From assembly GCF_038502225.1 (NCBI RefSeq), contig NC_091307.1, positions 21,864,173-21,928,172 on the forward strand: DNA of 64,000 nucleotides. Direction: 5' to 3'. The notes under the pieces were generated by a model. It was not told the DNA's origin and did not search any database. It saw only the letters and a list, made by a program, of their open reading frames with translations. This document shows positions 21,334-31,650 of this stretch, piece by piece. The position numbers and the translations under genes were made by a program. How positions within the stretch are numbered: position 1 is the stretch's first letter; every line of letters starts with the position of its first letter. Source of the stretch: Cherax quadricarinatus (lineage: Eukaryota; Arthropoda; Malacostraca; Decapoda; Parastacidae).

Positions 21334-21341
<8 letters not shown>
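21262..21341 (+). mobile_element. Half of a foldback element
   Basis: GCTCCTGATGTGTTAATTGC, AACACGAAAAGCCTAG and CAACTCTCCCTGTGGTTGTT match the right arm of the large inverted repeat at 62190-62425. Only one arm is retained, and it ends at a (TA)n tract. Confidence 0.65.

Positions 21342-21420
<79 letters not shown>
21341..21420. repeat. (TA)n microsatellite
   Basis: About 40 TA units directly at the end of the foldback half. Confidence 0.97.
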
Positions 21421-21422
<2 letters not shown>

Positions 21423-21489
21423 TGATATGTTTGGCGGAATGCGTCCTTCCACCTCTCTCTCCTTGCATTCCCCTCGCTTATTACTTCTC

Positions 21490-21660
21490 ACTTATCAGGA
21501 TTGGGCTGTAATAACCGCCCTCTTGATCGTTTGTAGCTCATTCAATTCATCTTGGAGCTTCTCCATGTCCTCTCCGGTTATCTTCCTCATTAATTTCATA
21601 ATATCCGCAAACAGTGCTACAGAGGATTCAATTTCCTGTGTGATTACATGCCTACCTAGT
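21490..21660 (-). pseudogene. LINE B RT fragment, inverted and diverged
   Basis: The minus strand reads QEIESSVALFAD, then IMKLMRKITG and KLQDELNELQT. This corresponds to the LINE B segment EGIDSEVSLFADDVKLMRRI on the + strand at ~21790. The second catalytic Asp of FADD is lost (FADI). It lies head-to-head with the + copy across an (AC)n tract. Confidence 0.75.
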
Positions 21661-21663
21661 AGG

Positions 21664-21664
21664 T

Positions 21665-21737
<73 letters not shown>
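21664..21737. repeat. (AC)n microsatellite between inverted LINE B copies
   Basis: About 36 AC units fill exactly the gap between the inverted fragment and the 5' truncation point of the + strand LINE B. Confidence 0.97.
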
Positions 21738-21739
<2 letters not shown>

Positions 21740-22626
21740 CAGTCCTAGGACCAGTGCTGTTTCTGGTATTTGTGAACGACATGACGGAAGGAATAGACTC
21801 TGAGGTGTCCCTGTTTGCAGATGACGTGAAGTTGATGAGAAGAATTCACTCGATCGAAGACCAGGCAGAACTACAAAGGGATCTGGACAGGCTGCAGACC
21901 TGGTCCAGCAATTGGCTCCTGGAGTTCAATCCCACCAAGTGCAAAGTCATGAAGATTGGGGAAGGGCAAAGAAGGCCGCAGACGGAGTACAGTCTAGGGG
22001 GTCAGAGACTACAAACCTCACTCAAGAAAAAAGATCTTGGGGTGAGTATAACACCAGGCACATCTCCTGAAGCGCACATCAACCAAATAACTGCTGCAGC
22101 ATATGGGCGCCTAGCAAACCTCAGAACAGCATTCCGACATCTTAATAAGGAATCATTCAGGACCCTGTACACCGTGTACGTTAGGCCCATATTGGAGTAT
22201 GCGGCACCAGTTTGGAACCCACACCTAGCCAAGCACGTGAAGAAACTAGAGAAAGTGCAAAGGTTTGCAACAAGACTAGTCCCAGAGCTAAGAGGTATGT
22301 CCTACGAGGAGAGGTTAAGGGAAATCAACCTGACGACACTGGAGGACAGGAGAGATAGGGGGGACATGATAACGACATACAAAATACTGAGAGGAATTGA
22401 CAAGGTGGACAAAGACAGGATGTTCCAGAGATTGGACACAGCAACAAGGGGACACAGTTGGAAGTTGAAGACACAGATGAATCACAGGGATGTTAGGAAG
22501 TATTTCTTCAGCCACAGAGTAGTCAGTAAGTGGAATAGTTTGGGAAGCGATGTAGTAGAGGCAGGATCCATACATAGCTTTAAGCAGAGGTATGATAAAG
22601 CTCACGGCTCAGGGAGAGTGAGCTAG
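21737..22626 (+). CDS. LINE B reverse transcriptase, C-terminal part
   Basis: Partial non-LTR reverse transcriptase with no natural start (first listed codon 21754). From that codon: FVNDM at ~6-10, catalytic FADD at ~21-24, WLLEFNPTKC (finger/palm after motif C) at ~54-63, VRPILEYAAPVWNPH at ~147-161, SYEERL at ~187-192 and the C-terminal LEDRRDRGDMI region. It ends SGRVS-stop at 22626. The retained frame has no stop or frameshift. The 5' half (endonuclease, RT motifs A and B) is absent, so the copy is non-autonomous. Confidence 0.9.
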
Positions 22627-22709
22627 TAGCGACCAGTGAAGAGGCGGGGCCAGGAGCTCGGACTCGACCCCCGCAACCTCAACTAGGTGAGTACAACTAG
22701 GTGAGTACA
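21737..22709 (+). mobile_element. 5'-truncated non-LTR retrotransposon, family B
   Basis: Begins within the RT at the VLGP motif and ends with a two-copy 14 bp terminal repeat AACTAGGTGAGTAC. It is a family distinct from LINE A: FADDVKLM instead of FADDTRICM, and a different tail (GGGGCCAGGAGCTCGGACTC). Short tails of the same family are at 33718-33792 (+) and 38345-38410 (-). Confidence 0.88.
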
Positions 22710-22759
22710 TCTTTTTTGTTTCTCATTCTCATAAGACATAAATAAAAATATAAATCAGT

Positions 22760-22950
22760 TTGGTCTCAGCTTTTGTATATGACACAAAAATTATAATGGA
22801 CGTTTCCTCAGGTAAGTCACTGAAAACTATAAGAGGATATAAGCGAAATTTTCCGGGAAAAAAGTAACATGATATTTAACAGAGACAAGTTCCAGTTGCT
22901 CTGATATTGGGAAAATTAAGAACTTGAAAGGAAAACGATATATAAAAGCC
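22760..22950 (+). pseudogene. LINE A RT remnant, left half
   Basis: Reads SFVYDTKI (decayed SFADDTRI), VSSGKSL and NMIFNRDKFQLL with stops after it. This corresponds to the region from FADD to FNEDKFQLLRYG of the intact frame at 10062-11246. It is followed directly by a 31 bp minisatellite, and the LINE continues at 23651. Confidence 0.75.
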
Positions 22951-22956
22951 AGGAAG

Positions 22957-23650
22957 GTCACCCAGTACAGCTGTAAGACCCAGGAAGGTCACCCAGTACA
23001 GCTGTAAGACCCAGGAAGGTCACCCAGTACAGCTGTAAGATCCAGGAAGGTCACCCAGTACAGCTGTAAGACCCAGGAAGGTCACCCAGTACAGCTGTAA
23101 GACCCAGAAAGGTCACCCAGTACAGCTGTAAGACCCAGGAAGGTCACCCAGTACAGCTGTAAGATCCAGGAAGGTCACCCAGTACAGCTGTAAGACCCAG
23201 GAAGGTCACCCAGTACAGCTGTAAGACCCGTGAAGGTCACCCAGTACATCTGTAAGACCCATGAAGGTCACCCAGTACAGCTGTAAGATCCAGGAAGGTC
23301 ACCCAGTACAGCTGTAAGACCCAGGAAGGTCACCCAGTACAGCTATAAGATCCAGGAAGGTCACCCAGTACAGCTGTAAGACCCAGAAGGTCACCCAGTA
23401 CAGCTGTAAGACCCAGAAGGTCACCCTGTAGAGCTGTAAGACCCAGGAAGGACACCCTGTAGAGCTATAAGACCCAAGAAGGTCACCCTATAGAGCTATA
23501 AGACCCAGGAAGGTCACCCTATAGAGCTATAAGACCCAGGAAGGTTACCTAATAGAGCTATAAGACCCAGGAAGGTCACCCAATAGAGCTATAAGACCCA
23601 AGAAGGTTACTCTATACAGCTATAAGACCCAGGAAGGTCACCCTATAGGG
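22957..23650. repeat. 31 bp minisatellite inside a LINE A copy
   Basis: About 22 copies of GACCCAGGAAGGTCACCCAG plus TACAGCTGTAA, later drifting to TATAGAGCTATAA. The position in the LINE and the shared GGTCACCC..ATAGAG pattern suggest it grew from the LINE sequence coding SGHTIE. Confidence 0.9.
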
Positions 23651-24100
23651 CAAAAAGAGCAGGTAAAAGATATCGAGGTACAGTCCCAGCTGACTTATCG
23701 TTTAGAGAACACAGTCAATGCTGCAAAGGCTAGGAAAATGTCAATAGAAATATTGTCACTACTAACACTATTGAAATCACTAGTGCTCTCTCGCTTAGAG
23801 TACTACTCGATGTTGACGGCGTCGTTCAGAGCAGGCGAGATAGAGCTGAAAAAAATAGAGCATTTTCTGCCCACATGACTCCATTAAAGCATTTAAGACT
23901 AATGGGAACGTCACAAAACACTGGGAAGAAGGCGAGAGTGAGTTATTGATAATATGTAAACAGAAGATACTGGACGGCCTGATCCATAATTTACACGCTA
24001 TCATAACCACATACTGGAGTGAGAGATATGGGAGGAAGTCTGAAACAGACTGTGGCAATAAAAGGAGTCTCTGACACAATATGAGAGCACTATATCAATA
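23651..24100 (+). pseudogene. LINE A RT remnant, right half
   Basis: Resumes the same LINE: ILSLLTLLKSLVLSRLEYYS and FRAGEIE match the C-terminal SRLEYCCTL..KAGEIADLE region, then decays with several stops. Together with 22760-22950 it is one old copy split by the minisatellite. 24101-24360 is unrecognised. Confidence 0.75.
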
Positions 24101-24360
24101 TCATGTGGGAGTTCGAACACGTGGATTGGGTAAAAATACTCACATAGGCTGGAAGTACGTATATTGTAACTGAAGTATGTGGAAGGGCGCCACAGCCGAT
24201 CCTGCCTCTCTCGCTCACTCTCGTATAACTGACTGGCCGCCCACAGTACCCATATGTGAGGGGGTCTTTGAACACTGCTGTGGTCAGCACAATATGAATA
24301 GACAGTGACTCAGGCAGAGACGGTTGGTAGTGAGTCAACTACTGGTACACTGGTTACTGG

Positions 24361-24382
24361 TAACTGGTTACTACTACTGAGA
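24361..24382 (+). repeat. 22 bp direct repeat, left flank of Gypsy fragment
   Basis: TAACTGGTTACTACTACTGA followed by GA, exactly repeated at 26358-26379. Confidence 0.8.
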
Positions 24383-26357
24383 GCTCGGCGACGCTAACGT
24401 ATGTCGTCCCGACATACAACTAATACAAACTAGAGATGGCAGGTGTACGGCTTGGGCTGATTCTATACAATGTCAAAGTACACAACAATTAAACATTATA
24501 ACATACATAAGTAGAACATTGGAATGGAAGCTTACGTAACTGAAACTGTAATGCAATACAAGGTATAATATAGCACAACTCATCGAAGAAACTCAACGTT
24601 GGGATTACACAATAAGTGATAAAAAAATTTGATCGATCGATCTGTATTCATGTGATCTACGGATTCTGAGGAAGGAATATATACAAAGAAAGAGTGTTTA
24701 ACAGAAAGACAGATTCGGTGCACTCAAATCTAGACTGTTAACTCTCAGAATGCGGAGAGAACATGAACACAAAAAAAAAATTCTTGAATACTGATAAGTT
24801 GATACTGTAATTATTCATCTATACAGGTTATTTACATTTAACCCCAACTCTGCTAGGGTAAGATTGACATATGCAGAATGGATGTCATCTCTGGGAGGAT
24901 CAAACTCTGTTGCATTGGCTAACTCATGCTGTATTTGAGGCAATTCTGAATTGGATGTTACAAATGATACTTGAGGATTTCTCAATACCTGTCGTGTACG
25001 TAGGGAATAACGACATTCAGGTTGATCGTCTGACTGAGTATCAGAGGAAGAGAGTACAGGATCAGGAGGATTGTTAGAGTCTGTCACATTAGTCTGGGTT
25101 GGAACATCATTATCATCACATACTAACTTCATATGATCTAAATGCGATTCTTTATACTGACCAGTACTAATCTCTCTAACCTTATACTTATTACCAGTGA
25201 TATGTTCAACTACTCGATAAGGACCAACAAACTTTTGATCAAGCTTTGGCATTGCAGACGTTTTGTTAAAGTTAATCAGCATAACTCTCGAACCTACTTT
25301 GATTTTGGATGGCTTTGCTCGAGTGTTTGCGACTCTTGTAAATTCTGCTGTTGATTTATGAAGTGTTTCACGGATTCTTCTAAAAACACTTTGAGCTAAG
25401 CTGGTACGAGTTGCTATGAAATCATCAGGGTTGTAATTTGGTTTCGGATTAGAATATAACAACTCATAAGGCAAACGTTTATCTACACCGTACAATGCAT
25501 AATGTGGAGTGTCACCTATAGAAACATTGTAAGCAGAATTTATAGCACACTGCACATCAGGTATAACTTCATCCCAAGTTTCACTGTTGGGATTGATAGT
25601 GGCTCTCAAGACATCAAGTACTTTCTTATTGGTTCGTTCCGCTAACCCATTGCTGGCAGGATGATGAGGAACAATGGTGGATTTAGAGATCTTGTACAAG
25701 GTGCACAAATTTTCAAGAATCTCATTACAGAATTCACCTCCATTATCTGTTACTAGGGTCTTAGGGGTGGTATGCCTGCAGATAATGCGTTCTTTAAACG
25801 CTTTAGCTACTGTCTCTGCAGTCTTATCTGCAATATGAACTAACTCACAATATCTGGTGAAATGGTCTACCATAACACACAGATGTTTGTTGCCTTGGAG
25901 GGAACATTGGAAATTAGTTAACAAATCTAGCGCAACTCTTTCCCACGGTTCGCTAGTAGTTGGATATACTTGGATTGGATTAGGACCATTAGCATTACCT
26001 TTATGTTGCATGCAGACACTACATTTCTTAACATACTCAGAAATATCAGTTGCCATACGAGGCCAAAAGTATTTCAATCTGGCTTGTTTTACTGAACGAT
26101 CCATACCAGGGTGTGCAACACCTGGTACATCGTGAACTAGCAGTAAGGCTACATTCACTAGTGACTGTGGAATTACTAACTGGTATACTCTTCTGCTAGG
26201 AGTACCCAACTCGGCTGTTCGATACAGTAATTCTTGGTTCAGGACAAAGTCACTGATGGGTGCTGGTGGCTTCACAGTCAGAATAAGATCTTCCTGGAGC
26301 AGGAATCGAATCACACCAGACCACATGGGATCTGTTCGTTGAGCATTCTTTACATCT
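24383..26357 (-). mobile_element. Ty3/Gypsy retrotransposon 3' fragment
   Basis: A 1975 bp segment holding the integrase end of pol plus ~430 bp of downstream sequence. It is bounded on both sides by the same 22 bp direct repeat. No LTR pair is visible. The order (frame opening into the integrase after an RNase H/linker-type stretch) is that of conventional Ty3/Gypsy, unlike the element at 53757-59933. Confidence 0.8.
24815..26356 (-). CDS. Ty3/Gypsy integrase, open frame, 5'-truncated
   Basis: Inserts element cDNA into the genome. The first Met is at 26326, but the frame is open to the truncation edge at ~26356. From that Met: zinc-binding H2C2 with H65, H72, C102, C105; core with the catalytic triad D134 (ALDLL), D194 (VTDNGGEF) and E230 (GLAERTN); then a C-terminal GPY/F-type module (KFVGPYRVV, ~residue 380) and an acidic tail. 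All key residues are present and there is no internal stop in 503 codons. RT and RNase H are missing. Confidence 0.9.
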   Translation of the reverse strand, partial: DVKNAQRTDPMWSGVIRFLLQEDLILTVKPPAPISDFVLNQELLYRTAELGTPSRRVYQLVIPQSLVNVALLLVHDVPGVAHPGMDRSVKQARLKYFWPRMATDISEYVKKCSVCMQHKGNANGPNPIQVYPTTSEPWERVALDLLTNFQCSLQGNKHLCVMVDHFTRYCELVHIADKTAETVAKAFKERIICRHTTPKTLVTDNGGEFCNEILENLCTLYKISKSTIVPHHPASNGLAERTNKKVLDVLRATINPNSETWDEVIPDVQCAINSAYNVSIGDTPHYALYGVDKRLPYELLYSNPKPNYNPDDFIATRTSLAQSVFRRIRETLHKSTAEFTRVANTRAKPSKIKVGSRVMLINFNKTSAMPKLDQKFVGPYRVVEHITGNKYKVREISTGQYKESHLDHMKLVCDDNDVPTQTNVTDSNNPPDPVLSSSDTQSDDQPECRYSLRTRQVLRNPQVSFVTSNSELPQIQHELANATEFDPPRDDIHSAYVNLTLAELGLNVNNLYR

Positions 26358-26379
26358 TAACTGGTTACTACTACTGAGA
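26358..26379 (+). repeat. 22 bp direct repeat, right flank of Gypsy fragment
   Basis: Identical to 24361-24382. The sequences beyond the two copies differ. Confidence 0.8.
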
Positions 26380-26394
26380 TCAACACCTGTTAGC

Positions 26395-26640
26395 CTAGAC
26401 TTTTCAGCCTACCAGCAGATGTGAGAAATATTTTTGGGACTAGTGTAGAAATCTTTAAGAAGAAACTAGATCACTACTTGAGCTGTGTGTCAAATGAACC
26501 AGGGTGTTATGAAGATATGACCCGGCGGACCGCCAACAGCAACAGCCTGATTGACCAGGCAATCAGTGGGAAGGGCTGGCGCAGGGCCGGACCGCAGATC
26601 AAGCCGCGGGGGCGATAATCCAAGGAATCATCAATAAGTA
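26395..26640 (+). mobile_element. LINE C-terminal/3' fragment, LINE A-related subfamily
   Basis: The frame at 26421-26618 reads FKKKLDHYLS, then NEPGCY and NSNSLIDQA. This parallels FKRELDRYLK, DQPGCG and SSNSLVDQA of LINE A, but GCGGACCGCC and a different end mark a separate subfamily. Confidence 0.7.
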
Positions 26641-26704
26641 AACAATAGATGTAGAACTCTTAGCTGTTGCGTTGCATCATAGTGATGGTAGTAGCAACAG
26701 ATTG

Positions 26705-26765
26705 TATTAACAGCTGGTAGTAGCAGCTGGTAGCAGCAGCTGGTAGCAGCAGCTGGTAGCAGTAA
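26705..26765. repeat. 15 bp tandem (AGCTGGTAGCAGC)
   Basis: Four copies of GGTAGCAGCAGCT-type units. 26766-27112 is unique. Confidence 0.85.
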
Positions 26766-27112
26766 CTAAGGGATAACCAGTCTGGCAGATAAGGTGTGTC
26801 ACAGCTCCCATTCACGTCTCTACATTATGTTTAGTCAACGATAATTAAAGACGTAATCGAAAAGGAAGCAACATCACGGATACACCATAGATGAAGACTG
26901 TAACCCTGACCACAAGTATGTGTAGAACCCAGAGTTCACAGTTGTTGTGTTTAGACTATGGCTGATAAGACGCAAACAATGGACAAAGAAGTAATCCAGA
27001 CATGGAGTGAGTAAGCCCTCGACCCTCCCTCTCTCCTGGGCACGGATACGGACTAGAGTTCCCTCAGTGGCCACCGTTCTTGTCATGAGTCGGGGGCGAG
27101 AGGAGTGTGAAA

Positions 27113-27245
27113 GAGTAATAATAATAATAATAATATTTATTTCTACAAGTACATGTTACAACTTATACAGACCTAGCTGACATCAGTGACACTATATAGG
27201 AGCTCCTGGTTAAGCAGAGCATTTCATGGTATCTGGATGGAGAGG
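27113..27245 (-). repeat. (AAT)n-tailed dispersed repeat
   Basis: AAT units then TATTTCTACAAGTACATG, CAGACCTAGCTGACATCA and GCAGAGCATTTCATGG. The start matches 11713-11805. It is probably a SINE whose ATT-type tail lies at 27113 on the minus strand. 27246-27990 has no recognised gene. Confidence 0.55.
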
Positions 27246-27989
27246 TCACAGGTATAAAAGGTACATAATGCATAATTAGAAGAAATGTGTGTGTCGCAAA
27301 AGTCAGTGCTTATTAATCCTGGCGGTTGAAACTCTTGAAGCAGATGGAGCGGGGGTCGAGGGTCGAAAATGTAAAAAGTCATGCACAAGGGTAAAAGAAT
27401 TCTAGAAGGGTAATGCAGATGTGTGATAGAGAAAGAGACTGGAGCCCCACCCGCCACCTCCTGTTGCGATAAGCTTGTGTTTGTGGGCCATCAGCCTCGC
27501 CTCTAAAGCAAACAGGGCCTCGCGCGCCACAACAAGGACCCGGGCAGTAATGGGCACCCGATAGCCATATTTCATATTTGTCCAAGGCACGGTTTACGAG
27601 CGTAGGAGAGCCATTAAAAGTGGAGTGCTTTGGTTTATGTGGCAATGAGCCCTGATGAATTAACCAATTTTGCGATAACTGGTCAATTTATCTGCGGTGG
27701 TTGTAGTCTCCGGCCGGCGGCCGCGGCTCCAGAGTTTCGTAATTCAGTGAAAGATTACTGCCGTTATCAGTGTTGGTATTATTGCCAGCTTTATGAAGAC
27801 AGCCAGGCAGGAGGGGGAAAAAAAAACATGGCGTAGGGTTTGCTCTGAAACTTGTGTAAGCACAGCCAAATTAACCTTCAAGATTGTTGAGCCAAGAAAT
27901 TAGAGTTACCGTTTCCTATCTCGCATCATCCCTAATTACCTTCCATTCCTAGGCACTGCATGAGAGCTTCAGATTCGGTACATTCCCAA

Positions 27990-28055
27990 TGTTATAATAA
28001 TAATAATTATAATTATTATTATTATAATATTGTCAGTTATTATTATTAATTATTA

Positions 28056-28107
<52 letters not shown>
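27990..28107. repeat. (ATT)n/(AAT)n array
   Basis: Inverted AAT and ATT blocks followed by ~20 ATT units. 28108-28420 is AT-rich with recurring GAATTT(C/T) motifs and no gene. Confidence 0.9.
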
Positions 28108-28108
<1 letters not shown>

Positions 28109-28424
28109 TGAATGTTTTTGTTTGCAGATTGTATTAGCTGATTCCTTCTACTAATTTTCTGAGAATTTTTATGAATTTTCGAAGAATTTCTATAAATTTC
28201 ATGAGAATCTCTACGAATTTCTTGGGAATTTTTACAAATCTCTTCAATTTCCGAGAAATTTGTGAACGTTTTCTGAGAAATTTTGCGTCATGATTATAAG
28301 AAAATGCGCGAATTTACGTGCCGATTTTTGCGAACGGAAATTTCTTAAATTTTGTTCGAATATGTAAGAATTTTTGGGGGGAATTTTGGGAGAATTTTTT
28401 GCAAGTTCGGTTTGCAGGTGGTTG

Positions 28425-28670
28425 TGGGGAAACTGATCGAGGGAGGCAGGTGGTTGTGTTGGGGGAAGAGAGAGACAGGTGGTTATGGTGGGGGGAAGAG
28501 AGAGAGACAGGTGGTTGTGGTTAGGAAAGAGAGAGACAGGTGGTTCTGGTGGGGGGAAGAGGGAGACAGGTGGTCCTGTTGGGGGAAGAAAGAGGTGGTT
28601 CTGGTGGGGGAAGAGAGAGACAGGTGGTTCTGGTGGGGGAAGAGAGAGACAGGCGATTGTGGTGGAGACT
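28425..28670. repeat. ~28 bp purine-rich tandem repeat
   Basis: About eight units of GAGAGAGACAGGTGGTTcTG plus GTGGGGGAA. 28800-29230 continues as a purine-rich strand without a recognisable feature. Confidence 0.85.
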
Positions 28671-29724
28671 GGAGAGGTTATTTGCGTGTTGCGGGAGAGT
28701 GATGTACTGGCTTATGTTTCCAGGGATCGAATCGTAGCTCCTGGGCCCCCCTGAGGTGGTTGAAGGGAGGCTACTTCTTTTATTGCCAATTTGAGGTTCA
28801 TTCTGATAGAAGAGAGGAAGAGTCAACACACCAAGAGCAGTGTAAAGGAAAAATGATGAGAACGGAAGGGAATGAGACTAAGAGTAAATATGCCAGGAGA
28901 TGTATGAAGCGAAATAAAGGGGAGGAGGAGGGAGAGAGGGGAGAGAAATTTTGAGAGGAGAGGTGGAGGGAAATTTTGAGAGGAGAGGTGCATGAGAAAT
29001 AAGAGGGCGGGGGGGACGAGGATTAGGAGGTGGAAAGGGAGAGGGTGGAGCAGGAAGAAATGTGGGTACAGTAGGAGGAAAAGGAAGAGGAGGAGCAGGA
29101 AGAGGAGGAAGAAAGGGCAGCAACACAGTAGAGGGTAGACATAGATGTAATAAGAGTGGTCGAGAAAGGTAAGGAATAGGAGGGGAAGGAAGAGGAAGCA
29201 GGAGGGGAGAGAGGAGGAGGAGGCGGATAAGAAGAAGGATGTAACATACATCAGTACATTATTTGGCTTTTGTCTGTTTGTTTAGTATATAATTATTGTT
29301 TTCTGTTAAGATAGTAGTTCTTACAATAAGTCGTATCTATTATTTCAATAGCCGAGAGAATTTCCAGGCCTTCTGTTGTAAAAAATTTTTTTTACCATTT
29401 TTATAGTATTGTTTGAGAGGTTTGGTAAATTATATTGAGTAGATGTCCTTGGTACTGCTTTTCAATGTCTACTTGAGCAGTGAGCACAGTAATAATTTGG
29501 GTAAATGTCAGGTGCACCCTTCCACCACCACCACACTTATTCAGAGGTCAGCAGCTGGCGATGTGCTGCCACTGGGAAGGACGTGAGCAGTTACTCTGTC
29601 TCCACTAACACAGCATCATTTTCAGCACTTAGAATTTCTTAGCATTGTCTTGTGTCTGCGACCTATGTCCATTGCGTGGACTCTGCCCCAGAAAGGAATT
29701 TGCTTCAGCATATTAAGAAGAATA

Positions 29725-29805
29725 TAAGAAAGAACATTGCAGCAGGCCTACTGGCCCATGCGAGGCACGTCCAATTCTCCCACCGGCTTAAGCCAGTAGT
29801 AATGA
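29725..29805 (+). repeat. Dispersed repeat with GCAGCAGGCCTACTG core, copy 1
   Basis: AAGAACATTGCAGCAGGCCT, ACTGGCCCATGCGAGG and CCCACCGGCTTAAGCC. A shorter relative is at 61270-61345 (AGCACTGCAGCAGGCCTACT). No coding capacity. Confidence 0.6.
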
Positions 29806-29811
29806 ACTTAC

Positions 29812-30612
29812 GTTAGTTGGTCACCTTGATAGATTGTTAGTCACTTACCTTGATAGATTGTTAGTTGCTCGCCTTGATAGATTGTTAGTTGCTTACCTTG
29901 ATAGATTATTAGTTGCTTACCTTGATAGATTGTTAGTTGCTCGCCTTGATAGATTGTTAGTTGCTTACCTTAATAGATTGTTAGTTGCTTACCTTGATAG
30001 ATTGTTAGTTGCTTATCTTGATAGATTATTAGTTGCTTACCTTGATAGATTGTTAGTTGCTCGCCTTGATAGATTGTTAGTTGCTTACCTTAATAGATTG
30101 TTAGTTGCTTACCTTGATAGATTGTTGCTCGCCTTGATAGATTGTTAGTTGCTTACCTTGATAGATTGTTAGTTACCTTGATAAATTGTTAGTTGCTTAT
30201 CTTGATAGATTGTTAGTTGCTTACCTTGATAGATTGTTAGTTGCTTACCTTGATAGATTGTTAGTTGCTTACCTTGATAGATTGTTAGTTACTTACCTTG
30301 ATAAATTGTTAGTTGCTTACCTTGATAAATTGTTAGTTGCTTACCTTGATAGATTGTTAGTTACTTACCTTGATAGATTCTTAGTTGCTTACCTTGATAG
30401 ATTGTTAGTTGCTTACTTTGATTGTTAGTTTCTTACATTCATAGATTGTTAGTTGCTTACCTTAATAGATTGTTAGTTGCTTACCTTTATAGATTGTTAG
30501 TTGCCTACCTTCATAGATTGTTAGTTGCTTACCTTCATAGATTGTTAGTTGCTTACCTTCATAGATTGTTAGTTGCTTACCTTCATAGATTGTTAGTTGC
30601 TTACCTTAATAG
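29812..30612. repeat. 24 bp minisatellite
   Basis: About 33 copies of AGATTGTTAGTTGCTTACCT plus TGAT, with single shortened units near 30125 and 30165. The frames read as LLVAYLDR repeats because 24 is divisible by three. Confidence 0.95.
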
Positions 30613-30687
30613 GTGTGCAGGTCAAAAGACGTTTTGTGTGGTTGTTTTTATATGATTCGTGTTAAAGATGGAATAATTTTAATTTGT

Positions 30688-30935
30688 GGGTTACTCATCT
30701 TCTGACACACCTGCCCCAAGACTTGTTACTCATCTTCTGACACACCTGCCCCATCACTTGTTACTCATCTTCTGACACACCTGCCCCAACACTTGTTACT
30801 CATCTTCTGACACACCTGCCCCAAGACTTGTTACTCATCTTCTGACACACCTGCCCCAAGACTTGTTACTCTCTTCTGACACACCTGCCCCAACACTTGT
30901 TACTCATCTTCTGACACACCTGCCCCAACACTTGT
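30688..30935. repeat. 35 bp minisatellite
   Basis: Seven copies of TTGTTACTCATCTTCTGACA plus CACCTGCCCCAAGAC, alternating AAGAC and AACAC ends. Confidence 0.95.
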
Positions 30936-31031
30936 AATTAGGAATTGCTTCAGTTATGTTTTATCATGTTACTGTTATTTCTCTTGCAGACTGTAAATAT
31001 AAGACATTTAGTAAATGCAGTATAATGCGAT

Positions 31032-31090
31032 GTTTTGTTCACGACGTTTCGCCCATACAGTGAGCTTGATCGAGTCACAATCGTCCTCTA
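31032..31090 (-). repeat. Hairpin-GAAAC dispersed repeat
   Basis: Minus strand: TCGATCAAGCTCACTGTATG then GGCGAAACGTCGTGAAC. Same order as at 12039 and 32137, single copy. 31091-31560 has a short (TA)n at ~31290 and nothing else recognised. Confidence 0.6.
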
Positions 31091-31561
31091 CATTTCTCCT
31101 TTACCACTGTGTCTGTATTTCAGACTATTTCTCTCCAAACTGTAAAATTTATTTACACAAGTCTTTATTCGCTAATGAGAGACGCATTTTGCACTTCTAC
31201 CAAATTTCAGAACTGGAGAATGTTTTTTGGTTTAAAGCCATGAATTGCCCACAGCAGACCCTGCTTTCTGAAAAGAGGCGAGCATGTGTATATATATATA
31301 TATAAATATTTACAAGAGTTTGTTCCATTGGAGATCCTCGTTGCTGGTAAGAGGTATATCACAGGTAACTAAGTCTGGTCCCAGGGTTACCGTCATTCCT
31401 ACTCGTGAAACCGTGTATAGCTGGGAAAACAAAGTCGAAACGAGAAGAAGAGTAAAAGGCAGGAAATATGGTGTGACAAGCAGTGGACCACCACGCCATT
31501 ATTGGTGAATTTATGTTCTTGTTTTCCGTATCACCTCCAATTTTCTCTTTCTCTCTTACCT

Positions 31562-31650
31562 AAAAGTTGTGCACAAGAACATCTTCCCTTTCTCTTAAGT
31601 TGTGCACAAGAACATCTTCCCTTTCTCTTAAGTTGTGCACAAGGACGTCT
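31562..31650. repeat. 33 bp tandem, 2.6 copies
   Basis: AAGTTGTGCACAAGAACATC plus TTCCCTTTCTCTT. 31651-32136 is pyrimidine-rich and unique. Confidence 0.85.
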
